From positions 19,614,530 through 19,678,529 of the forward strand of contig OZ035962.1 in assembly GCA_964034945.1 (NCBI GenBank): 64,000 bases of DNA. Reading direction: 5' to 3'. Under the pieces are notes generated by a model. It was given only the letters and a program-made list of their open reading frames with translations. It made no database searches and had not been told where the DNA came from. The first letter of the stretch is position 1. Each line of letters begins with the position of its first letter. Source of the DNA: Chrysopilus asiliformis (taxonomy: Eukaryota > Arthropoda > Insecta > Diptera > Rhagionidae). A program made the translations under genes and the position numbers. Shown here in pieces: positions 45,150-54,731 of this stretch.

Positions 45150-45600
45150 AATATTAACCTTTATCCTGTAAAAAAAAAAATTTATACCAAATATTAACTT
45201 TTATTCTGTAAAAAAGTATCAGTTGTGATCAACACAAAACTTTCTACTGCAATATCTAGTTCCGGAAAAAATATGCAAAAAATAATATTTTTTTCGAATA
45301 TCTTGAGAACCGTTAGAGATACAAAAAAACTGCCAAAAAAAATTTAGGAAATTTTTTATCCTTTAATTTTTGCTTATTCATTTTTTCCCAAAAGCGCATA
45401 AGTTTCGAGAAATTATCCGGACTCCGTATTTAAAAAAAAAAATTGTACAACAGTTTTAATTTTAACGTATCTTTAACAGTTCTCGAGATATTTGAAAAAA
45501 AAAAAAACTTATTTTTCACATTTCTGAAACTAAATATTGCAGAGGAAAGTTTTGTGTTAATCACAACTGATATTTTTTGTAACGCGTGGAATTTCACAAA
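45150..45600. repeat. AT-rich dispersed repeat forming a fold-back
   Basis: 45214-45330 (ATCAGTTGTGATCAACACAA..., then AGAACCGTTAGAGATAC) and 45460-45577 are imperfect inverted copies with about 130 bp between them. Same family as 1200-2300 and 27805-28690. Confidence 0.6.
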
Positions 45601-45768
45601 CCATTACAAGGATAGTTTTTTTTTAAATTTCTCGAAAACTACGCTCTTGAAAAAATCCGGAAACGTATTAACACCGTCTCAAAATATAGCCAAAAGTAAG
45701 CACCTCGCAGTGATATTCAGAAAAAATTCAACACCATAGCTTGGAGGGTTTTTGCAATTCGTGTTTTA

Positions 45769-46152
45769 AGGTGCCGCTCCACATGAGAGTAAATACGCGA
45801 GTAACTCTCAAAAACTCTCGAGAGTTGCTCGCAGGAGGTTGTCCATTTGAGAGTTAATTTCGGCGATTTTTCTCTTTCAAGACCAATATCTTGATTTTTT
45901 TGACATCTTGCTTTGGCGAGTTCTCGAGAGCTTCTAGCGAAATTCAAACGCCGTTCGTATCTGGCGAGCAACTACCGGAGAGTTCAGTGGGTGCGTGTCG
46001 ACTAGAGAGTAGAATCACTTTTGATAGCTCGCAGAAACTAGCTCGCGAGTTTTTGTAAGTTTCTGCGAGTGACTCTCAGAGACGTGTCCATTTGCGAGTA
46101 GCTGCTATCGAGAGGTTCTCGCCGGCATTTACTCTCATGTGGAGCGGCACCT
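45769..46152. mobile_element. Harbinger-like MITE, 384 bp, perfect 26 bp ends
   Basis: Between TTA 45766-45768 and TTA 46153-46155. The inverted ends AGGTGCCGCTCCACATGAGA... are identical for 26 bases. Interior is rich in CTCTCGAGAG-like motifs. No protein recognised. The ends' perfection suggests recent insertion. Confidence 0.75.
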
Positions 46153-46629
46153 TTAGAGTGTATGTTTTGAGGTAATGTTAATTTGATCCATAGTTTTTCG
46201 AGACTGTAATTAATCGATTGTCTTTTATATAAAAATTTGGTGAAATATATTTTAAAATACAGGAAAGCCTCGATTTACAACACTTCGATATAAAATGTTT
46301 CCAATATCAACCCTCAGTGTTTAGTTCCTGACGTTGATATACGATCACAAAAAATCGATATACAAGGTGTATTTACCACCTTAAAGTTATTTTTCACGTT
46401 TTTGAACCTTTTAAAACTATTGGCACAAAAAATTTCAATTCTGGTTTGTTTATTACGAACTCAAAAACGGCTGAACGTTTTTTTTTGACGAATTTTTTTC
46501 TTGAAGAATTTTTTTTTGCATTTTTTTCTGAATTTTTTTCTTGAAGAATAATCAGCCAATTCGGAATTCATAAGCTATATTCTTTTTAAAAATTTATCAA
46601 TTAAACTAAAATTAAAAAAAAGAACTTAC

Positions 46630-46701
46630 CATTGAGGTTTGGTTGCATAGCATTGGTATTACATCAGGATTCCCATAAATTTTTAAAAATTGCATTGCGC
46701 C
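46630..46701 (-). CDS. Mp: Multiplexin exon: C-terminal end of TSPN/LamG-like domain
   Basis: A 72 nt exon (24 residues, phase 0 at both ends) begins after ...atcattcag and ends ATG|gtaagttct. It reads GAMQFLKIYGNPDVIPMLCN followed by QTSM. This resembles the last strand of the thrombospondin-N-like domain of collagen XVIII (a G-x-x-x-x-LK-[IV]-x-x-[DN]P-x-V-x-PM-x-C pattern), where the cysteine closes a domain disulfide. NQT is an N-glycosylation sequon. The next exon joins in phase and is acidic, as expected. This is the most 5' exon recognised; the rest of the domain should be encoded further up, above 46701. The match to the family is from memory of the human protein and is short, so the call rests mainly on position, phase and the pattern PMLC. 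Confidence 0.8.
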
Positions 46702-48250
46702 CTGAATGATAATAATAAAAATTGATAATTTATGTTTTGTCATTGCTTTTAAATTACTCGACGGATTAGTTCTGCCATAAACTTGCTTTTAAATTGGTAA
46801 ATACCGGTAAACTATTTAAAATAAATTTACAACGACACAATATCAGCCATTTTCATAAAATTGGAGAAATTTTTGCAACTAGGCGCTTTAAAGTATGATG
46901 ACACGTTAATGATTCTAAAATTTTCTTTTGGGAAAGGATTTTAAAAACTCAGGTTAATAACTTCTAAATCGATGCGTTACGAAGAGTCCGTAGAAATATA
47001 TTGAAAACGAATAATGATTATGTTTTCGTTGATAGCTCATTTCCGTTTATCAGTTTTTATTGCATGCCACTTTTTTGGCCCTTTAAATACACATTCGATA
47101 TTGCAAGATCAAAAATTTGTTATTTTCGGGTGTCAGCTTGTCAGTTAGAAATTCGAACTCTAATCTACAATCACTATTCAAAATTTTACTGGTTTTTCTT
47201 TTACACCACACTTTTTCATATCAAAAAAAAATATATATATGACCTTTCTTTGATACCCGAAAAAAGGGTTAACCTTTGTTTTATCCCAACATAATTAGTT
47301 TTTATGCCTTCGGGAGTATTTTTTTTTTCAAAATTTGTGATTCGGATTTCGAAATTTATTTCGCTGCCAAGACCACACTCAAGATAATAGACATTGAAGC
47401 AAAATAGCACGAAAAATCGCAACGTTGGCTTCGCGGCTAAAACCATCGGAAGACTAATGGCACCATAGCCTGAAAAAGTAAATTAAACATGAGACGCTGC
47501 ATCTTAAGAAAGGCAAAGAAAAAGCTCAGACGATTACTGTTTGGGATAATTTTCCTCATTCTATGCCTTTGCATTTCTTAAACAAAATGCTAACGTTTGC
47601 TTCTTGCAATTGTGATCTCATTTTATGTCGAAGCAAAAATAAAAATCGAAAAATTGAATTCGAAATAAATTTAAAAAGAAAAGATCATTGAATGCAGGCA
47701 ACGATTCATTGAGATACATGTGTTACGCAGCCAGTCTATAGAAAGATATTTACAATGTAAGAATATCTCGAAGATACACACACATAATATACATGTGCAC
47801 ATTTTTTCCGAAAGTAAAAGGAATGATCTAAGGCACCTAGTATTCCTTATATCTCTTGATGTATTGATTATTATCTCCTATTGATCTCGAGAAACAATGG
47901 ACCCACCGATAAAATACGGAAACGAAAAAAAAACTTCTTACTGGGTGCTGTTCCACAAATCAAAGATAATTTGAATTTAATAGGTTAATCGTGATGTTCG
48001 CAGTGGAATTTGTACAATACAGCGTGATGAATTGGTTTTGTATTTTTTTTTTAAAGTATGTGCAACAAGCAAATTAAAATTATTAAAATGTTTGTCAATA
48101 AAGAAATTTATTCGTAAACTTTTTTGCCATAAAAAGATAAAAGTCAAGATATTCCCCAAAAACTAAAAAATAATCCCTGTTAGTATTCAAGTACAGTGGA
48201 ACTGCGGTTCGTGAATCTAACCCGTTCTTGGAGGGCGTTCTCGAACAAAT
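46702..48250 (-). other. Upstream intron sequence, no exon found
   Basis: Should contain or precede exons for the rest of the TSPN domain, but none with matching phase and content was seen. AT-rich; short open frames only. Confidence 0.6.
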
Positions 48251-48828
48251 TCTACATATATAAAAATGGATATTTGTTTGTTTGAGATTACAAAACTCAA
48301 AAACTACTCGACTGATTTTTAGTTTTTACGCGGTTTTTTGCAAAATGATCTGCGTTGCCAGGAGCTGTAAGGCACTTGGCACACCGAATGCGAATTCGCA
48401 CCGCATTGCGAAAAAGTTCAAGTTTACCACGTGATCTTATATCATATGTCATATACATGAGCTCTAATTTTGTATTACGTAAGAATACGGTCTCCCCAAA
48501 ATTGCGGTCTCTGCGAAATTAGAGCTCATGTAGATGACATACAATATAAGATCGCTTGGTAAGTTTGAATTTTTTCGCAATGCGGTGCGAATTCGCATTC
48601 GGTGTGCCAAGTGCCTAAGGATAACGCAAACATCCTTTATCCCATTTTTCCCGGGAAAAATCGGCTTTAGGGGGTTTCCGGGGTCGCTGATCACGAATTT
48701 CAAAATTCGAAACAGAAGGTCCTGTAAGGATACCGTTTTTTCCCAAAAGTTTTTAAGTTATTTATGGTTTTTTGGCATTCTAAAATTTATACTAAAAAAC
48801 TTTAAGCTGGCAACGAAGGGTCTACTAG
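48251..48828 (+). mobile_element. Helitron/Helentron-like short element hosting a MITE
   Basis: Starts TCTACATATATAAAAATGGA and ends TGGCAACGAAGGGTCTACTAG|TA. Shares GGTCGCTGATCACGAATTTC with 27318-27737. Interrupted by the element at 48371-48615; rejoining the sides gives GAGCTG-TAAGGATAACG, the family sequence. Confidence 0.6.
48371..48615. mobile_element. Long-hairpin MITE, 245 bp, TAA duplication
   Basis: Between TAA 48368-48370 and TAA 48616-48618. The two halves are near-identical inverted repeats of about 100 bp (GGCACTTGGCACACCGAATG then CGAATTCGCACCGCATTGCG...) around a roughly 40 bp loop. The uninterrupted family sequence around the site confirms one TAA before insertion. Probably PIF/Harbinger-derived. 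Confidence 0.78.
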
Positions 48829-48830
48829 TA

Positions 48831-49952
48831 TCCCAAATAGCATTTTAAGCAGCAATTATGGTGTTTATCCCCATATTTCGTCACCATGCAAGTCGCGGCG
48901 ATAAGCAATTTATGTCGCAAATACGTATCTAGTTGTGCCAACGAGACGCGCAACGAGACCCATAGTGGGGAACACTTTTCAGCGGTTTGCGGCGCCGCAA
49001 TTATAACGACAGGGACGTAATTAGTTGCCTCATGCGCGAGCGTCATCTGACGGCATTATATCACACAATTACACAAATCATCGAGCGGGTTTTCTTTCTC
49101 CCTCGAATGCTTGCTATTAAACAGAGATGAACAAATAAAAACGTAAGCAGAAGACGAACGAGAAAAGTCTAATGGCGACAAATTAATGGAAACTTTTGTG
49201 GAGTGTTATTTTATAATGGACTTTTCTTCCGGTTGCATGTCGTGATTTTAATTGCCATTAAAATTTTTCGACAATATTGGATCTGAAATTTAAACAGATT
49301 TTAATGGGCCATCGAATTATTTTGTTTTTAATCAAAAATTTCTTTAATTTTATTTTATCGGTAAATTTTTTTTTCTTTTGCAATGAAATTTTGATGCCAA
49401 TAAAATTATGCTGTTTCAAAAATGTCTGCTATCCACTTTTTATGCAATATCCTTCAGTCATTCGCCTGAAATAAGAAATTTAATTCTCGAAACGAAATCG
49501 TTTCCATCAAATGTCAGTGAGAAATATGGCGGCTGAAGGCATCAATTTTTTTTGGTGTTTCTCAGACGGGGAGCTTTAATGAAACTTTAGTGGTAGCAGT
49601 TTCGTCACTTTTTCCATCACACGCTTCTTCAAAATTAAACTGACGTTCAGGCTCCACAGCCAATCACTATTTCGGCCCGAAAACCATCAAATGCTGCTCT
49701 ATCGCCGCAGGATTTTCATGAAGCGAATGTTGCCCCAAAGATGAACCGTGGGTCACCAATTTCCCCACTAAAGCAATTGTGGCTTTGCAGACGCATTATT
49801 AATCGGTGCGACGCGCTCGTCACTTCTTTCGCTTCTTTTACGCGGATGTGAATTATAGGTGTAAATTTTTAGCCCCGATTGCGTAAATTGCTGCATTTTA
49901 AAGCCGCAAAGAACAAATCTCATGTTCCCGTACTTTTCGATGCTATTTGGGA
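48831..49952 (+). mobile_element. 1.1 kb TIR element, TCCCAAATAGCA family, copy B
   Basis: Inverted ends TCCCAAATAGCAT / ATGCTATTTGGGA, flanked by TA on both sides. 1122 bp, collinear with copy A (16595-17732). It inserts exactly after the CTAGTA end of the Helitron-like element. No transposase recognised. Confidence 0.72.
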
Positions 49953-50101
49953 TATTATAATCGTTTTCACTGCTCTTACACAGGAACTACATTGACTATT
50001 ACCTCTTGGTGTACGAACACAAAAATAAACTACACCAGGGTGTTTGTCTGTCTGTCTGTTCGTCCGTGAACACCTTAATTTTTGAAAGGATTGAGCTAGA
50101 G

Positions 50102-50864
50102 CAGAGCTCGGCACTCCTTGGCTCGCCTGGCTCCTCACAACGACAACATTTTTATTCAAATTTTACGAGAATACAACCAATGTATGAACATTTTTACTCG
50201 ACTCTCCAACGCAATGATACGTGTTGATAGACGACGGCCACTTCGGCAGCCGAAATCAAATGATTGGCTAACAATCGATGGAGCGAGCCTACGACAGTCA
50301 TTCAGCATAATTTCTGTTGTTGATGCGTGCGGATGTATACATTTGCTCCCCAAAACCCTAATTGCTTCCCAAAGTACACTGACGTACGAAATTTTTTCAG
50401 AAATTCGATTTTTTTAGTTTTCATTTTCCATTATGATGCGCTCATATTCAAATTCAAATACTATGTCGTGTGATTGGGAAAACAAATATTTAATAACCAC
50501 AAATAATGATAACCGTCAATGTCTAGTTTGCAGTTACATGTCGAATAAAAAATTCAATCTAGAACGCCATTACAACAGCTGTCCTATCAGATAACATAAT
50601 GCAATTTAGCGCATGTTTTTTCGAAGCACAGAACCGGAAATACGTCCCTACAAGTTTGTTTTTTTACACGACGGAACTTATCATTTTTTTGTAATCGCAT
50701 CTTGATAAATTGTGTAGTCTACTGTTCTTAAACGTCTCCATCAAAAGCGAAAGAGCGTAAAAAATGAAAAAGATGCGTTTTCTCATTTCGTGTTATAGTA
50801 TATGAAGAAACATAAAATTTCTTCGAGTAATAGTAAATCACTACATAGATGGTGCCCAGGCCTG
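50102..50864 (+). mobile_element. hAT-family non-autonomous element, 763 bp
   Basis: Exact 8 bp duplication AGCTAGAG at 50094-50101 and 50865-50872. Ends CAGAGCTCGGCAC and, inverted, CAGGCCTGGGCAC (10/13). 8 bp duplication and CAG-type ends define hAT. It retains the zinc-finger start of a transposase-like gene (50433-50594). The uninterrupted target (GAGCTAGAGACTTGAAATT) occurs at 40977 and 28300. Confidence 0.8.
50433..50594 (+). pseudogene. BED-like zinc-finger fragment of a hAT transposase
   Basis: 53 codons: MMRSYSNSNTMSCDWENKYL, ITTNNDNRQCLVCSYMSNKK, FNLERHYNSCPIR, stop. The pattern W-E-x-x-Y-[LF]-[IF]-T then C-L-x-C-x(12)-H-x(3)-C with NLERHY resembles the N-terminal finger of ZBED/hAT-type transposases, slightly shortened. 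The rest of the transposase is deleted. Lies inside the 8 bp-duplicated element; too short to be noted as a gene otherwise. Confidence 0.55.
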
Positions 50865-51097
50865 AGCTAGAGACTTGAAATTTTGTAGAGTTGCGTTTCT
50901 CGGAAATGGCAAGACTAATACTTGGATCAGACATGGCTACTTTCGCGATGTTGCACGAAGTGAAAACTGCCAGAAAATAGCAGCGGGTACAAAAATTGAC
51001 GGTTCTTTTCGTGCAGCGCAGCGAAATTAGTCATGCGTGACCCAGATAGGAGTCTTGAACTGGCAAAATCAAAACATTCTCCCTACCCCCCTCTCCA

Positions 51098-51115
51098 CCC
51101 CCCCCCCCCCCCCCC
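51098..51115. repeat. Poly-C tract, 18 bases
   Basis: Uninterrupted C18 inside a pyrimidine-rich stretch (51080-51125), in the repeat flanking the hAT element. Confidence 0.95.
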
Positions 51116-51370
51116 TCCCCTCTACACCTTACAAAGGAAACAGTTTACTACAATTTTCTCGAAAACGGCAAGTCGTATTGAAAAATTTATAAAGATGAAA
51201 TGTGTTTAGAATATGATTTTACATAACTTTGCGATACATTAAAATCCAATCGGACTACTCCTTTCCTCTCTGCTATACAAATAATTTTTTTTAATAAACA
51301 TTTTGTCTGTCATCATATAGAGAGTATTTGACGATTGCTCCCTGGCGATTGTAGCTTTTCTTATGTTTTT

Positions 51371-54186
51371 TTAGTCAAATGGTAATGAAATGTAGTCAAC
51401 AATAATCAATTCAATTAAACTAAAGGAGTATATTTTTACCTGTGGATTACATATCTAGGATTTTGTTTAAATTTTAAAGTAATAAAAACACAAAAAAAAA
51501 GCTGAGTATGAAAAAATAGAAGACTCTTTCAAACATAGTGTTGGGCTGTTTTAAGAGCTCTCAAATTAAAGATGCCCTGAGAGATTTTTTTTCTTTCGTT
51601 TTTCGGCTTTATACGGCTTTTGATGTAACAAAAGTTCTGCGTTTTTCTTTGCCGAAAGCATGTTTTCTCTTGCTTTTCTAACCCATTACCTTTGGCGGTT
51701 TTTTAACTAGAAACCTTTTTTATTTATTTATTTTTTTACTTCAGGTGCAAATGGTGGTTGTGAGCCCCTTGAATTTCTTGTGTTGGGTTAAAGTTAAGCA
51801 AGAAAGGAACTTGTCAACAAAGTATGCAAATATTCAGGCGCCAGTCTTCTACGAAGGCTTTTATTTTTGATTTTTGACATCTTTCCTTTGTATTTCGTTC
51901 TTGAAGGGATTTTTCTAAAAGTCCTTAATATTTACGTAATGGTTCACTCTGTAGAAATTAAATGCGAGTATGTATGGATATACTAGATGCAGATCTATGT
52001 TTTCTAGATTTTCAGTAATTTTATTTTGTTTAAAAAAACGTGTGTTATTTATCTAGAATGAAGGGTTTATATGTAGTACTACATCACCATATTTCTACGA
52101 ATTTCCTTTACAAAGAGTTTGAATTAGACAAGCTTTAAACTTTCCTGAAATTCCAAAAATTTCTCAGCTGCAGTAATTTCGTGAAATATCGCAATTGGGT
52201 TTTCAGATTATTCCAAAAACTACTCTTTATAAGAATTTTTATGAACATCAACAAGAGACGTATTAATAAAAAAAAGCGCTGGAAGTTAAACTAAAGTAAT
52301 TGCATTTTTTGCTGCCAAAGATTTTACAATCTACATATTTAGGATAAATTGGCGCCGCTGTTTTCGAATCTGCGAGTGGTTTGGAAAGATTAGCTCTAGT
52401 TTTTGAGAAAAGACCATAAAAGCGAATTTTTTCGACAAAAAAAGAATCCATTAAACTGAAGTATTTTATATTTTATTTTTGTTACAGCCGTGGATATTTT
52501 ACTATTTTTTTTTGAGTAATTTGATACCCCTTAATCCGAATCTGGAGGTAGTTTGGCTGAATTCGTGCTTATTTTTGAGGTTTGGCAAAAAAGAAGAATT
52601 AATGTTATTAAGAAAAAAATCAAATCTCAAAAACTATAGTGAATCCATCTAAACTACTTCCAGGTTCGTATTCAGCGATGTCTACTTACCATAAAATGAT
52701 GAAATATCCACGGCAGTAACGAAAATAAAAAATTATTTTTTTAGTATTACATGGAATTTTTTCGAAAAAATAATTTTTTTCTTGACTTTCCTCAAAAAAT
52801 CGAGCCAATCTGGCCAAACCACTTGCAGATTTGGAATCGGCGACGTCAAATTATCCTAAAAAGATTGTAAAATATGTGGCAACACAAAAAAAAGTCGTTT
52901 TTTGTCGTGTAGTGTCTAAAAAGGAATAACCTAAATAGATTGGCAGAACTCTATATCTAAGGATATATGAAAATCCTTAGGTTTTTACACGAAGATACAT
53001 ATATTTTAAATTTAACGTCTTCAACTTGCCTTTGAACGTACGGGCGTCTTATATGGTTTCATGGATAGTCACTTTTGAAATTATCAATCATTTAACGTGA
53101 TATTGTTTTATTGATAAAGAGACTACTTAAATTAGAACCCCCTTGAGTAGACCTACTTATAATTGCTTGAATTACAAACTTCTTAATAATTATTGCATAT
53201 TTGATGGAAAATTACGTGTAAAAGTTTAATCAAACAGACTCTGATCAATTGACAATCACGAGTGAGTTCTGTACACACAACTCAGCATTAACAAAAGAAA
53301 TAATTTATTTTTATGTTATAAAATATTTTATACCATTTCAATGTGGGTGTGTTACAAGTAAATTGCCTGATCATTCATTTGTTCGTCCGTCTGCCTACAA
53401 TCAATGTGATCTTAAAGGGAAATGTGAGTATTTATCAAAGAAACTTGTAGGGCAGAGCGTTCATAAGACAAAGATGTTAGTTGCGGTAGATTTACACTGA
53501 AGTCAGGAAATTTTGTGTTTATATTGATTATCTGTTCGAAAGTATTAATATAGATGTAGGGCAAAACAAGCAATCATGATAACATCATCGTTTTGGTTAG
53601 CGAAACTCTTTTCCTCCAGCGGGATTATAACGCGATTCCATTCAAGTAGCATATTTTTCTAAGACTAAACTTCTTTGTAATTCGAGTATTACTTGTAGAT
53701 ACATAAAAGTATGGTGACCATATATTTTTGTCGGAATAGCCGGGACAGTACCGGGTTTTGTAAAATTTTTCGCCTGGGGCGGATATTTCCGGAAAATGTC
53801 GCCTTGGTATTTATTACTAAAGGCACAGCTTTCAAAATTTTCTTTCAATTTTCTTTAAAAACATAAAAGTGTTAATCTGCAATTTTTTTTTGTTGCTTTA
53901 TTGCCATTAGTGTTCAACAGATTGTTTACAAAACGCATTTTACGTAAAAGTTTATCTGTAAAAAATCAGTAACATGAGTTAGCAGGGTCGGAATGGGAAA
54001 TCTTGGGTTAACTTATGACCTACAGCCCGATTATTGATGCCAGTAAGCTCCCATGAAAGTTTCATCCAAACCAGTTCAGTGGTTCTCGAGTTTTAAGCAG
54101 ACAGACACCAAAGCCTATTACATAATAGATACCAGATTTCTTGAAATAGTATATTACGCAACAAGGGGCGAAAGTCAACTATTTCA
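51371..54186. other. No gene or delimited element recognised
   Basis: 52480-52760 contains two related segments in opposite orientation (GCCGTGGATATTT and AAATATCCACGGC), a weak fold-back. 53709-53830 begins TATGGTGACCATATA with CCGGGACAGTACCGGG, similar to TGGTCACCCT/CGGGACA segments near 11330-11410 and 12800-12866. No exon of the collagen gene was seen. Confidence 0.5.
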
Positions 54187-54727
54187 CGAGTGTGAAGTTA
54201 GCTGCACGAGCGAAGCGAGAGCGGATATCACACAAGTGAACTCGTTGACTCGCTCCGAGTTGCGTATACAAATTTTCATAACAAATTTATTGAAAATATG
54301 ACTTGAGATGCCATTTAAACACGATTTTCGTATTGAAGAGTAAGGCAAAAGGGGTTTGGTGGGCGAAGCCCGCCACACGGGCTCCGGAGGGCGAAGCCCC
54401 CTGACTTCAGCAGAAGTAAATTTTTAAAAGAAACAAAACAACTACATATATTCTATAAATTCGTTTTATTACTAAGAAATGTTGGTCAAAACAGATTTTA
54501 ATTTTTAAATTTCTTTCCTCTGAAATAAAAAATCAGCGTGACAAAAAATGGAAATCGGCAATGCTCAACAAAATCACACACAAAATACAATGTGAAATGC
54601 AAAAATTCTGATCAGCTGTTTCAGCTTTTCTCGCCTCTGAAATAAAAAATTAACATAACAAAAAATGGAAATCGGCAATGCTGCTCAACTAAATCACACT
54701 TCGCTCATGCAGCTAACTTCACACTCG
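54187..54727. mobile_element. TIR element with 4 bp TTCA duplication
   Basis: Between TTCA 54183-54186 and 54728-54731. Ends CGAGTGTGAAGTTAGCTGCA and continuing, 28/29 identical when inverted. Contains GGGCGAAGCCC-type GC segments (54360-54405) and a 70 bp direct duplication (54515-54590 and 54628-54698, sharing AAAAAATGGAAATCGGCAAT). No protein recognised. Confidence 0.65.
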
Positions 54728-54731
54728 TTCA

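Larger units (their letters stand above)
41450..46629 (-). other. Multiplexin intron, 5.2 kb
   Basis: Starts gtaagttct and ends ...ttttactag. It contains an 85 bp repeat copy (42138-42225), a nested pair of TIR elements (42405-44393), AT-rich fold-back sequence (45150-45600) and a Harbinger-like MITE (45769-46152). 44400-45140 shows nothing. Confidence 0.72.
49953..51370 (+). repeat. GTCCGTCC-type repeat interrupted by a hAT element
   Basis: The left part has AACTACACCAGGGTGTTTGTCTG and a GTCT microsatellite, up to GGATTGAGCTAGAG; after the hAT element (50102-50864) the repeat resumes with ACTTGAAATTTTG, and later TCATCATATAGAGAGTATTT and GATTGTAGCTTTTCTTATG. Contains an 18-C run at 51098-51115. 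Confidence 0.55.

Noticed and set aside
47977..48159. Minus-strand frame ending near a gtaagaag site
   Set aside because: Tested as a TSPN exon; content is unlike the domain and the frame stops before the donor.
52690..52760. Possible exon with gtaagtag donor
   Set aside because: Part of a local inverted repeat (GCCGTGGATATTT); no laminin-G-like translation or matching phase.
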